Shown piece after piece: positions 51,463 to 59,666 of a stretch of 64,000 nucleotides of DNA. This DNA is from Crocinitomix sp044361315 (lineage in GTDB: Bacteria > Bacteroidota > Bacteroidia > Flavobacteriales_D > Crocinitomicaceae), in the NCBI GenBank assembly GCA_044361315.1, contig JBIKJA010000002.1, positions 62,001 through 126,000 on the forward strand. The letters run 5' to 3'. Numbering within the stretch: position 1 is the first letter of the stretch; every line of letters starts with the position of its first letter. The translations under genes were made by a program, and so were the position numbers. The notes under the pieces were generated by a model. That model was not told the origin of the DNA, ran no database searches, and was given only the letters and a program-made list of their open reading frames with translations.

Positions 51463-52419
51463 ATGAACGAGAACGAAAATATAAACATTAGCATTGTAGT
51501 CCCTCTCTTTAATGAGGATGAATCCTTACCAGAACTCCACGAGTGGATTGTTCGGGTAATGACTGCAAACAATTTTACCTACGAAATTATTTTTATCAAT
51601 GACGGAAGTACTGATTCGTCTTGGAAAGTAATTGAAGGATTACAAGCTTTAAATCCGAATGTCCGGGGAATTAAATTTCAACGAAATTATGGAAAATCGG
51701 CTGCCTTACATGTTGGATTTCAAGCTACCAAAGGCGACGTTGTAATTACGATGGATGCAGATTTACAAGACAGTCCAGATGAAATTCCTGCCTTGTATGC
51801 CATGATTCAAGAGGATAAATTTGACCTTGTTTCAGGCTGGAAAAAGAAACGTTACGACCCGCTTTCAAAAACAATTCCTACCAAACTTTACAATGGTGTT
51901 AACCGCATGATGAGTGGTATTCAATTGCATGACATGAACTGTGGATTAAAAGCTTACCGAAAAGAGGTGGTTAAATCCATTGAAATTTTTGGCGAGATGC
52001 ACCGATACATTCCAGTCATTGCAAAAGCGGCAGGATTTCCAAAAATCGGCGAAAAAGTCGTACAACATCAAGAACGAAAATACGGGGTGACAAAATTTGG
52101 TTTAAATCGTTTTGTAAATGGATTTTTAGACTTGTTTACTATCACATTTATTACGCGATTTGGTAAAAAACCAATGCACTTTTTTGGCTTAATCGGTTCG
52201 ATATTTTTCTTTATAGGCGCCATTATCACGCTATGGATGATTATCAATAAACTTTTTATTACCACCGACGCCCGACTTATAGCTGATCGTGCAGAGTTTT
52301 ACATTGCGCTGACATCAATGATTTTAGGAACACAATTATTTTTAGCAGGTTTTATCGCTGAACTAATCGGACGAAATTCAACCACGCGCAATAATTATTT
52401 GATCGAAAAGGAAATCTAA
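51463..52419 (+). CDS. GtrB/DPM1-type membrane-anchored family 2 glycosyltransferase
   Basis: The 318-residue enzyme has a GT-A domain with ISIVVPLFNEDESLPELHEWI (starting near residue 8), IFINDGSTDSSW (about 43-54) and the metal-binding TMDADLQDSPDEIP (about 95-108), then two C-terminal membrane helices (about 236-262 and 280-302). This is the layout of polyprenyl-phosphate-sugar synthases (GtrB, ArnC, DPM1), which load a sugar on undecaprenyl phosphate. The donor is probably UDP- or GDP-linked. It precedes another glycosyltransferase by 5 bases. Confidence 0.85.
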   Translation: MNENENINISIVVPLFNEDESLPELHEWIVRVMTANNFTYEIIFINDGSTDSSWKVIEGLQALNPNVRGIKFQRNYGKSAALHVGFQATKGDVVITMDADLQDSPDEIPALYAMIQEDKFDLVSGWKKKRYDPLSKTIPTKLYNGVNRMMSGIQLHDMNCGLKAYRKEVVKSIEIFGEMHRYIPVIAKAAGFPKIGEKVVQHQERKYGVTKFGLNRFVNGFLDLFTITFITRFGKKPMHFFGLIGSIFFFIGAIITLWMIINKLFITTDARLIADRAEFYIALTSMILGTQLFLAGFIAELIGRNSTTRNNYLIEKEI

Positions 52420-52424
52420 TTGCC

Positions 52425-53558
52425 GTGGGTAAAAAAATTCTAATCCTAGGTCCAGCCTACCCATATCGGGGAGGGATTGCTTCCTCAAGTGAACGACTTG
52501 CCAAGCAATTTATTTCAGAAGGTCACCAGGTTTCAATGTATACTTTCACCTTACAATATCCAAATTTCTTATTTCCGGGTAAAACACAATATACGGAAGG
52601 AACCGTACCACAAAATTTAACTATTCAACGAAAAGTTTCTTCCGTAAATCCATTTAATTGGCTGAAAATAGGGCGTGAGATCCGTCGTTTAAAACCTGAC
52701 ATTTTAATTTTTCGCTATTGGTTGCCTTTTATGGGACCATGTTTTGGAACGATTGCTCGCATCGTTAAAAAAAACAAGCATACAAAAATCATCTCCCTAT
52801 TCGACAACGTTATTCCGCATGAAAAAAGAATGGGAGATAACTTATTTACCAGTTATTTTCTAAAACCTATAGACTGTTTTGTGACGATGTCCGAAGTTGT
52901 TGAAAAAGACTTAAAGACATTAGACAATCTCAAACCGAGATTTAATGGGGTTCATCCAATCTATGATAATTTTGGAGATAAAATGTCGAGAGAGGAAGCC
53001 CTAGATAAACTTAACCTTGATCCATCTTTCAATTATATTCTATTTTTTGGGATCATTCGTGAATACAAAGGATTAGATCTCCTACTCGAAGCTTTTTCAC
53101 GCTTAAACCGTCACGAAAATAAAATTAAATTATTAGTGGTTGGCGAATACTATGGGGATGAAGATAAATATCAAACCTTAATTAAAACACTCAAAATTGA
53201 AGACGATTTGGTGGTAGTTAACAAGTATATCGACGATTCAGAGGTTGGTATTTATTTTTGTGCTTCAGATTTAGTAATTCAACCCTACAGAAACGCAACA
53301 CAAAGCGGTGTAACACCAATTGCCTACCATTTTGAAATACCGATTCTGGTTACCAATGTTGGAGGTTTACCCGAAATGGTGCCACATGAAAAAGTTGGAT
53401 ACGTGGTTGAAGTTTCCCCAGATGCCATCAAAAATGCCATTCAACAATTCTATTCTGAAAATAAAAAGGAGGAGTTCACATCGAACATTAAAATAGAAAA
53501 AGAAAAATATGGTTGGGAAATCCTATCCAATGGTATTATTCATTTGAGTGAATTATAA
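52425..53558 (+). CDS. Family 4 (GT-B) glycosyltransferase
   Basis: The 377-residue GT-B enzyme starts ILGPAYPYRGGIASSSERLA (about 6-25), an N-terminal Rossmann pattern with an acceptor-site Gly-Gly. The C-terminal half shows ILFFGIIREYKGLDLLLEAF (about 205-224) and PYRNATQSGVTPIAYHFEIPI (about 286-306; read as TQSGVTPIAYHFEIP) as the donor-binding motifs. The start is a GTG at 52425, five bases after the upstream stop. It probably adds a sugar to a surface glycan. It is followed by the GDP-heptose genes, so heptose transfer is one option. Confidence 0.83.
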   Translation: MGKKILILGPAYPYRGGIASSSERLAKQFISEGHQVSMYTFTLQYPNFLFPGKTQYTEGTVPQNLTIQRKVSSVNPFNWLKIGREIRRLKPDILIFRYWLPFMGPCFGTIARIVKKNKHTKIISLFDNVIPHEKRMGDNLFTSYFLKPIDCFVTMSEVVEKDLKTLDNLKPRFNGVHPIYDNFGDKMSREEALDKLNLDPSFNYILFFGIIREYKGLDLLLEAFSRLNRHENKIKLLVVGEYYGDEDKYQTLIKTLKIEDDLVVVNKYIDDSEVGIYFCASDLVIQPYRNATQSGVTPIAYHFEIPILVTNVGGLPEMVPHEKVGYVVEVSPDAIKNAIQQFYSENKKEEFTSNIKIEKEKYGWEILSNGIIHLSEL

Positions 53559-53597
53559 ATTGAACTTTTAATTAATCAATCTCTAAGAGATCGACAG

Positions 53598-54626
53598 ATG
53601 ATTATACACAGTAAAGCACCATTTAGAATTGGATTAGCCGGAGGAGGGACAGATGTGAGTCCGTATTCAGATCAATTTGGAGGAGCTGTGTTAAATGCAA
53701 CCTTGAACCTTTATGCTTCATCTACAATCATTCCCAAAAATGACGGAAAAATTGTCCTTAAAGCAACTAATTTAGAGAAGGTGATCATTCTAAATTCTGC
53801 TTCCTTTTTAGAAATTAATGGTGAACTTGATTTGCAAAAAGGAGTCTACAATCGAATCATAAAGACATTTAACCTTGCCCCACTTTCATTTGAATTAATC
53901 ACTAAAATGGACGTTTTGCCTGGTTCAGGACTCGGCACCTCTTCTACCCTCGTTGTGTCAATTATTGGGGCATTTGTCCAATGGTTAAAACTACCTTTGG
54001 GTAATCACGATATTGCCCAATTAGCTTTTTCTATTGAACGAGAAGATCTAAAAATGGCTGGTGGCAAACAAGATCAATATGCAGCAACTTTTGGAGGAAT
54101 CAATTTTATCGAATTTTTTGCTGATAATCAATCCATTGTCAACCCAATTCGGGTGAGAGATGAGTGGATTGAAACACTTCAAAACAATTTGATTTTGTTT
54201 TACACGAAAACCAGCCGTGAATCTGCGAAAATCATCGCAGTACAAGCGGAAAATGTCGTTCAAAAACAAGAAAAGCCAATTAATGCCATGCACTTTCTGA
54301 AAGAACATGCATTTGAAATGAAAGCCGCCATCTCAATAGGAGACCTTACTGGTGTTGGTCAACTATTGGATAAAAGTTGGCAACAAAAAAAACAAATGGC
54401 CAATGGAATTTCAACTTCGGAAATTGATCGAATTTATAATGCGGTAATAAATGCAGGTGCAATCGGAGGTAAAATTTCCGGAGCTGGAGGGGGGGGGTTT
54501 ATGATTATTTATGTCAATCAAAACCACCGAGCAAATGTAATTGAAGCGTTGCATGAATTTCAAGGAGAAATTTATCCTTTCGTGTTTTGTAAAGAGGGAC
54601 TTATAACTTGGTCGGAAGATGAATAA
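53598..54626 (+). CDS. hddA: D-glycero-alpha-D-manno-heptose-7-phosphate kinase-type GHMP kinase
   Basis: The 342-residue GHMP-family sugar kinase starts SKAPFRIGLAGGGTDVSPYS (about 4-23), a signature of the HddA subgroup. The ATP-binding loop is PGSGLGTSSTLVVS (about 111-124), and the third GHMP motif KISGAGGGGFMII is near 294-306. In the known GDP-heptose pathway, HddA phosphorylates heptose-7-phosphate at C1. Its end overlaps hddC by 8 bases, so translation of the two is coupled. Its identity is firmer because hddC and gmhB-type genes follow. Other GHMP sugar kinases (fucokinase-like) are the alternative. Confidence 0.83.
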   Translation: MIIHSKAPFRIGLAGGGTDVSPYSDQFGGAVLNATLNLYASSTIIPKNDGKIVLKATNLEKVIILNSASFLEINGELDLQKGVYNRIIKTFNLAPLSFELITKMDVLPGSGLGTSSTLVVSIIGAFVQWLKLPLGNHDIAQLAFSIEREDLKMAGGKQDQYAATFGGINFIEFFADNQSIVNPIRVRDEWIETLQNNLILFYTKTSRESAKIIAVQAENVVQKQEKPINAMHFLKEHAFEMKAAISIGDLTGVGQLLDKSWQQKKQMANGISTSEIDRIYNAVINAGAIGGKISGAGGGGFMIIYVNQNHRANVIEALHEFQGEIYPFVFCKEGLITWSEDE

Positions 54627-55341
54627 ACCAACGGTAAAGGAAGCCATTATTTTGGCAGGTGGACTAGGCACAAGACTTAGAAGCGAGATTCGTGAATGTC
54701 CAAAAGCGTTGGCGCCTGTCAACGGAATTCCTTTTCTTCAAATTTTGTTGGATTATTTAGTAAATCAAGGTATACAAAAGGTGGTGTTGGCAGTTGGATA
54801 TAAATGGGAACTTATTCAAAACGAATTTGGTGCTGTTTACAAAGGAATCAACATTACTTATTCAGTCGAAAATTCACCCTTAGGTACCGGTGGAGCAATT
54901 CGTCTAGCTGTGGATAAAATAATTGGAGATCATTGTTTTATCATTAATGGTGATACACTTTTCAAAATTGATTTAGCAGAGCTCGAAAAAGCACATTTAG
55001 CGCAGCAAGCGGCTTGCACATTGGCCATAAAAAAAATGACCAATGTTTCTCGTTATGGGTCGATTGAACTTGATGTGAAAAATCAAATCACCCAATTTAA
55101 AGAAAAAGAAAATTACCCAGTTGCTTTGATTAATGGAGGAATCTATTGTCTAAATAAAACAACTTTAAACGACTTTGCTTTGCAAGAACGATTTTCGTTT
55201 GAAACAGATTTTTTGATGAAAAAGGTGAACCAATTTAAACTGTCAGGGGTGATTTTTAACGATTATTTCAAAGACATTGGCATCCCATCGGACTATCATG
55301 AATTTGAGCAAGACCTTTTGAATCAAACGATAAAAATTTAA
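54619..55341 (+). CDS. hddC: D-glycero-alpha-D-manno-heptose-1-phosphate guanylyltransferase-type enzyme
   Basis: The 240-residue nucleotidyltransferase has the GT-A-like pyrophosphorylase signature AIILAGGLGTRLRSEIRECPK (beginning near residue 9) followed by PFLQILLDYL (about 34-43), then INGDTLFKID (near 111) and GIYCLNK. HddC couples heptose-1-phosphate with GTP to form GDP-heptose. The overlap with hddA and the phosphatase gene 5 bases downstream support this assignment. A generic sugar-1-phosphate nucleotidyltransferase is the alternative. Confidence 0.82.
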   Translation: MNKPTVKEAIILAGGLGTRLRSEIRECPKALAPVNGIPFLQILLDYLVNQGIQKVVLAVGYKWELIQNEFGAVYKGINITYSVENSPLGTGGAIRLAVDKIIGDHCFIINGDTLFKIDLAELEKAHLAQQAACTLAIKKMTNVSRYGSIELDVKNQITQFKEKENYPVALINGGIYCLNKTTLNDFALQERFSFETDFLMKKVNQFKLSGVIFNDYFKDIGIPSDYHEFEQDLLNQTIKI

Positions 55342-55346
55342 ATAAA

Positions 55347-55895
55347 ATGACTACTCAAAAATTAGCAATCGATTCAAGTTGGACTTTATTTTTAGACCGT
55401 GACGGGGTGATTAATGAACGGATTGTAGATGATTATGTCAAATATATCCACGAATTAAAAATTATTGACGGCGTTCCTGAAGCCATAACCAAATTTTCAA
55501 CCCTTTTTGGACGCATTGTAGTAGTAACCAATCAGCAAGGAATCGGACGAGGCATGATGACAGTCGACGATTTACTCTTAGTTCATGGGTTTATTGAAAA
55601 TGTGATTATCAGTGCGGGTGGAAAAATCGATAAATTTTATTTTGCACATCAATTAGCGTCAGAAAATAGTAATTACCGCAAACCAGGCACGGGAATGGGA
55701 CTAAAAGCAAAACGCGATTATCCCGAAATAGATTTCAAAAAATCTTTAATGATTGGGGATTCAGAGAGTGATATTGAGTTTGGTATGAAATTAGGTATGA
55801 AAACTGTAATGTTAAAAAATGGTCGTAACCTTTCTACAAAAGCTGATTATATTTTTGAACATTTGTACGAAGTTTCAACACAACTCTTTGAATAA
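55347..55895 (+). CDS. GmhB-like HAD phosphatase without zinc-loop cysteines
   Basis: The 182-residue HAD-IIIA-type phosphatase has FLDRDGVINERI (about 12-23, nucleophile Asp and acid/base Asp), VVVTNQQGIGRG (about 57-68), a RKPGTGMGLKAKRDYP segment (about 112-127) and IGDSESDIEFG (about 137-147). These match GmhB, which removes the 7-phosphate of heptose 1,7-bisphosphate. The usual zinc-binding Cys/His loop (CPHHP...CDCRKP in E. coli) is replaced by YFAHQLASENSNYRKP with no cysteines. Position after hddA and hddC fits the GDP-heptose route. The gmhA isomerase gene is not present here. Confidence 0.75.
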   Translation: MTTQKLAIDSSWTLFLDRDGVINERIVDDYVKYIHELKIIDGVPEAITKFSTLFGRIVVVTNQQGIGRGMMTVDDLLLVHGFIENVIISAGGKIDKFYFAHQLASENSNYRKPGTGMGLKAKRDYPEIDFKKSLMIGDSESDIEFGMKLGMKTVMLKNGRNLSTKADYIFEHLYEVSTQLFE

Positions 55896-55896
55896 A

Positions 55897-56640
55897 ATGA
55901 AAATAAACTTAAAACATATCTTTACCCTCTTTGCTTTGGTTGCATTTAGCGCTTTTGGACAGGTGAATCAAACAGATAGCCAAGGAAGAAAACAAGGTAT
56001 TTGGAAAAAACCCTTTGCTTCAAGCGCTGTTTTTCAATACGTTGGTCAGTTTAAAAACAATAAACCTTATGGTCAATTTATTTACTACTACGAATCTGGT
56101 AAAACAAAAGTCATTTTGGATTATTTGACCGATGGTAAAACCAGTTATGCCAAAATGTATCATGAATCTGGATTTATGATGGCAAAAGGGAAATATATTA
56201 ATCAGTTAAAAGACAGTATTTGGGTTCAATTCGACGATCGTGGTGTGTTGAGTTTTCAAGAAACGTACAAATTGGGAAAACTTGACGGACAACGTGTTGT
56301 ATTTTATGAACCTGTAAACGGTCAATACCGAGTGATGGAATATGCGTATTGGAAGAATGGCATCCAACATGGCGAATACAAAAAATATCACCCCAATACG
56401 AAACTCGCCGAAGAAGGAAATTTTGTAGATGGCAATAAAAATGGTGACATCAAGCATTACCATGCCAATGGTAAATTAGCGATGATCGAACGTTATCAAT
56501 TTGCCGTTCGGCATGGGTATCAAATCGTCTACGACGAAACGGGCAAGCAAGTTGGGTACAAATTATTTTGGGAAGGGGTTGAGTTAAAAGGTGCAGCCCT
56601 AACTAAAAAAGCTGCTGAAATGAAAGCACCAACTAATTAA
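55897..56640 (+). CDS. Secreted YwqK/MORN-like repeat protein
   Basis: The 247-residue protein has a signal peptide (about 1-21, ending SAFGQ) and a series of short antiparallel repeats of the YwqK/MORN type: GRKQGIWKKPF, NNKPYGQFIYYYESGK, GIQHGEYKKYHPNTK, GNKNGDIKHYHANGK, VRHGYQIVYDETGK. Each ends in a G(K/N)x pattern. Such proteins are frequent in Bacteroidota and their role is unknown. It starts one base after the phosphatase stop, so it is in the same transcript, but it need not be functionally linked. The ATG at 55897 is chosen because a signal peptide begins there; a longer frame exists upstream. Confidence 0.75.
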   Translation: MKINLKHIFTLFALVAFSAFGQVNQTDSQGRKQGIWKKPFASSAVFQYVGQFKNNKPYGQFIYYYESGKTKVILDYLTDGKTSYAKMYHESGFMMAKGKYINQLKDSIWVQFDDRGVLSFQETYKLGKLDGQRVVFYEPVNGQYRVMEYAYWKNGIQHGEYKKYHPNTKLAEEGNFVDGNKNGDIKHYHANGKLAMIERYQFAVRHGYQIVYDETGKQVGYKLFWEGVELKGAALTKKAAEMKAPTN

Positions 56641-56833
56641 CTTTTGATTATTTATCCATTCTAGGATTTTTAACCTAATTTAAATCAAGAATTTGACTTT
56701 CTGAAACGATTTAATTGTTTGTTTTTAAAACACTTAACAAATTAAATTCACCAAGTTTGAAATCATTACGTAAAAAGGATTAATAGAAGAAACCTATTTA
56801 GAGCATAAATTTGTCAATCTGTTATAAAAATTA

Positions 56834-56841
56834 TACATTTG
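56834..56841 (+). promoter_or_regulatory. -7 promoter box of the SiaC-like gene
   Basis: TACATTTG matches TAnnTTTG, 17 bases upstream of ATG 56859. A second match, TAAATTTG (56806-56813), overlaps an upstream TTG. Both favour the ATG as start. Confidence 0.5.
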
Positions 56842-56858
56842 TTCGAAATAACGAAGGT

Positions 56859-57239
56859 ATGCCATTTTTGATAGAAGGAGACAAAAGATGTCCACGCATC
56901 GAAGCTGATTTTAGTGCAGGACTAATACAGATTTCTGGAATTTCCTTGCCCGAAAACCCTTATAACTACTATCAACCAGCTATTCAAGAGATTGAAGATT
57001 ACATTAAAAATCCATGTGAAAAAACCTTATTATCCTTTAAATTAGAATATTTTAATACTGGATCAGCTCTCGCCATTCGAAATATTATCCAACTTTTTAA
57101 CGATAAACTCCCATTAAATTCGTTCAGTGTTAAATGGTATTACGAAGAAGATGATGCCGATATGTTGGATTCTGGTGAAGAATTTGCGTCTATCTTCAGC
57201 AAAACTCATTTTGAAATGATTGAAGTCCAGGAATTTTAA
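56859..57239 (+). CDS. SiaC/DUF1987-type regulatory phosphoprotein
   Basis: The 126-residue protein shows the DUF1987 pattern: MPFLIEGDKRCPRIEADFSA at the start, GISLPENPYNYYQPAIQ (about 27-43), the core FKLEYFNTGSALAIRNI (about 63-79), where the Thr corresponds to the phosphorylated Thr of SiaC, and VKWYYEEDDADMLDSGEEF (about 98-116). SiaC proteins are partners of SiaB kinase/SiaA phosphatase switches that control diguanylate cyclase or other outputs in other bacteria. The start is set at ATG 56859, which gives the usual family length and fits two upstream promoter boxes. No SiaA/B genes are nearby. It overlaps rsmG by 4 bases at the stops. Confidence 0.8.
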   Translation: MPFLIEGDKRCPRIEADFSAGLIQISGISLPENPYNYYQPAIQEIEDYIKNPCEKTLLSFKLEYFNTGSALAIRNIIQLFNDKLPLNSFSVKWYYEEDDADMLDSGEEFASIFSKTHFEMIEVQEF

Positions 57240-57868
57240 ACCATCTGGATATAAACTACTTTTTTCGTTTCAAAAAAATCTTCTTTAAAAAATTGTTTTA
57301 ATTCTAAAATTTGAATGGATTGTTTTACCGATTTAAACTCTTCTGTCAAATCTCCCCCCTTTAAGTAAAAAATGCCATTCCGAAACCCATGACACGATTT
57401 CTTCAAAAACTTATCCCCCACCCAAGGCAAAAAAGCATCTATTTGAGTTACTGCTCGACTGACCACAAAATCAAATTTCTCATTCACTTCCTCTGCCCTC
57501 AAATGTTTTGCTCGCACATTATTTAAACCCAACGCTTCTTTTACTTCATTCACTACTTTAATTTTTTTGCCGATCGAATCTACCAAAAAAAAATCAACCT
57601 CAGGAAATAAAATAGCCAAAGGAATTCCTGGAAATCCTCCCCCCGTGCCTACATCCAAAATTTTACTTCCTGGCAAAAAATCAACCATTTTTGCAATCCC
57701 TAACGAATGCAAAACATGTCGCTCGTAAAACAAATCAAATTCCTTCCGGCTGACCACATTTATTTGAGCATTCCAGGTTTCATAAAACCCAAACAAACAC
57801 TCAAATTGTTGTTTTTGATGGTCTGAAAGTTGCGGAAATGCGGTGTAAATTACATCAACCGAAATCAT
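57236..57868 (-). CDS. rsmG: 16S rRNA (guanine(527)-N(7))-methyltransferase
   Basis: The 210-residue SAM methyltransferase modifies G527 of 16S rRNA. The N-terminal segment WNAQINVVSRKEFDLFYERHV (read as NVVSRKEFDLFYERHV, about 38-53) and the SAM-binding DVGTGGGFPGIPLAI (about 72-86) are RsmG hallmarks; FVVSRAVTQIDAFLPW (about 131-146) follows. Its ATG overlaps the ECF sigma gene's stop by 4 bases, so the two are coupled. Length is normal. Confidence 0.95.
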   Translation of the reverse strand: MISVDVIYTAFPQLSDHQKQQFECLFGFYETWNAQINVVSRKEFDLFYERHVLHSLGIAKMVDFLPGSKILDVGTGGGFPGIPLAILFPEVDFFLVDSIGKKIKVVNEVKEALGLNNVRAKHLRAEEVNEKFDFVVSRAVTQIDAFLPWVGDKFLKKSCHGFRNGIFYLKGGDLTEEFKSVKQSIQILELKQFFKEDFFETKKVVYIQMV

Positions 57869-58470
57869 ATCGAATCGCGGGTATTTTTAATCATGTCAGC
57901 TAAAAAAGCCCGTGCTCTAAAAAGTTGGGCTTTTACAGTTCCAAGTGGTAGATTCATTTCTTCCGCAATTTCTTCGTAAGAAAGCTCCTGAAAATAACGC
58001 TTATCTATTAAATCGCGGTACCTTGGTTTTAACCGTGTGACAATTACCCGCATCAATTCAACCTTTTCGGCATGAATTTTAACTTCTTCTGGATCTTTGT
58101 CTCCACTATCAACATCCAATCCGATGCTTTCTCCATCTTCATTGATGTAGGCGTTATCCATTGAGGTGATTTTCACTCTTTTTTTCCGGATATAGTCTAT
58201 GGCGTTGTTAGAGGCGATTTTAAATAACCAAGTACTAAACGCATAACTTGGTGAATATTGGTGGAGGCGATTAAAGGCTTTTCCAAATGCTTCAATCGTC
58301 AAATCTTCGGCATCATCATCGGAACGAACCATTTTTAACATCATGAAATAAATGGATTCGCGATACATGTCCATCAGTTTAGCATACGCCATCTGATCGC
58401 CATTTAGCGCTCTTTCAACCAACGCTAAATCACGTTTTCCTTTATCTGACAAATTATTATTTTCTACCAT
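57865..58470 (-). CDS. ECF sigma-70 factor
   Basis: The 201-residue sigma factor has regions 2 and 4. Region 2 contains DAEDLTIEAFGKAFNRL (about 53-69) and FSTWLFKIASNNAIDYIRKKR (read as FSTWLFKIASNNAID, about 78-92). Region 4 contains LPLGTVKAQLFRARAFLADMI (read as LPLGTVKAQLFRARAFL, near 174-190), the -35-recognition HTH. No anti-sigma gene is next to it. Its start overlaps the upstream glycosyltransferase end by 7 bases. In P. gingivalis a related ECF factor (SigP) works with the T9SS regulator PorX; whether this is its counterpart cannot be told from here. Confidence 0.9.
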   Translation of the reverse strand: MVENNNLSDKGKRDLALVERALNGDQMAYAKLMDMYRESIYFMMLKMVRSDDDAEDLTIEAFGKAFNRLHQYSPSYAFSTWLFKIASNNAIDYIRKKRVKITSMDNAYINEDGESIGLDVDSGDKDPEEVKIHAEKVELMRVIVTRLKPRYRDLIDKRYFQELSYEEIAEEMNLPLGTVKAQLFRARAFLADMIKNTRDSI

Positions 58471-59594
58471 TTACTCTTTTCAGTTCTTTCAGATGAGTAA
58501 TATATAAAAGGCATAATTAAAAAATGGACTAACTCATAAATTGGATACAAAATGATTAAATCATTCGAACGAAGTTTCTTAAAAAGAAGCCCGTTAATTA
58601 TCCAATACAAAACCATTCTTAATCCAAGTAGCGCGCTTATAAACAACCACCAATCATAATTAAAAAGTAAAATAAAGAAACTTAAGAGCATCAAAACCAT
58701 GCTTGATGGAAATATTCCTAAAAATAACTTGTTAATAAGTTTGTATTTGGAGGCGGTAGAAAAATGTCTTTGCTTCTGTCTAAACCAACTTCGCCATGTT
58801 TTTTTAGGGATCGAAAAGACAAAACTCTCTGGTTCAATTTCAATGGCAACATTTTTAGAATTAGCCGCATCCCTCATAAATAAATCGTCATCTCCTGATT
58901 GGATGTGATAATGATTTTTGAATCCTTCTACCTCAAAAAACTGATCCTTTGTATAACTCATGTTTCTTCCAACTGCCATATATGGGAGACCTACTCGCGC
59001 AAAACTCAAATACGTAACGCCAATTTGGGTGGTATCAAAACGAATCATTTTATTCAAAAAACCAGGCTCGCTTTCATAAGGCCCATACCCAACGACAATC
59101 GTTTTTGATTCGACATAATTGGCAATTATTTTTTTGAGCCATTGATTCGAGCTTGGGTAACAATCCGCGTCGATAAAGACCAAATGTTTATGCAAAGCGC
59201 CTTTAATTCCAACCGTCAAGGGTAATTTTTTTCCAAATTTACGGTGACTATTTTTTTCTAATTCTATGTATTTAATAGAAGGATATCGCTCTTGATAGGC
59301 CTTAATAATGTGCTTAGAATCGTCAATACTCTGATCATTTATAACAATAACTTCAAATTCAGGATAATCTTGTTCAAGGATTTTAGGCAAATTTTGAAAT
59401 AAGTTATCTTCTTCATTCCTAGCGCAAATAATGACAGAAACTGGAAAATAAACGGTTGATTTTGGTGAAGGTTTATACCTCAAAAGCCGCAAAGGAAAAA
59501 TAAACAAGTACACAACTTGGATCAAGATTGCAAAACAAAAGACTAAAAAGGTGATTCCTAAAAAATCAACACGTATTTCTGGTATAAACTCCAT
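58464..59594 (-). CDS. Membrane family 2 glycosyltransferase
   Basis: The 376-residue enzyme has an N-terminal membrane helix (about 12-35), a GT-A domain with VSVIICARNEEDNLFQNLPKIL (starting near residue 54; read as IICARNEEDNLFQNLP), VIVINDQSIDDS (near 86), a DADCYPS metal site (near 145), QSGDDDLFM (near 234) and the RSWFRQKQRHF segment (near 274, QxxRW-type), then three C-terminal membrane helices (about 290-370). This is a processive-type GT2 layout resembling hyaluronan or chitin synthase relatives. ATG 59594 is used because the preceding 13 residues lack conserved character. It leads the leftward unit with the sigma factor and rsmG. Confidence 0.82.
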   Translation of the reverse strand: MEFIPEIRVDFLGITFLVFCFAILIQVVYLFIFPLRLLRYKPSPKSTVYFPVSVIICARNEEDNLFQNLPKILEQDYPEFEVIVINDQSIDDSKHIIKAYQERYPSIKYIELEKNSHRKFGKKLPLTVGIKGALHKHLVFIDADCYPSSNQWLKKIIANYVESKTIVVGYGPYESEPGFLNKMIRFDTTQIGVTYLSFARVGLPYMAVGRNMSYTKDQFFEVEGFKNHYHIQSGDDDLFMRDAANSKNVAIEIEPESFVFSIPKKTWRSWFRQKQRHFSTASKYKLINKLFLGIFPSSMVLMLLSFFILLFNYDWWLFISALLGLRMVLYWIINGLLFKKLRSNDLIILYPIYELVHFLIMPFIYYSSERTEKSKW

Positions 59595-59634
59595 ATAAAT
59601 TCTGACTACAAAGTTCTCATAATTTAATATCACG

Positions 59635-59642
59635 TATATTTG
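59635..59642 (+). promoter_or_regulatory. -7 promoter box of tgt
   Basis: TATATTTG matches TAnnTTTG, 24 bases upstream of ATG 59667. It overlaps a TTG at 59640 that would extend the frame by nine residues. Confidence 0.6.
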
Positions 59643-59666
59643 TCCCTCTTTATTTTTATCAACAAA

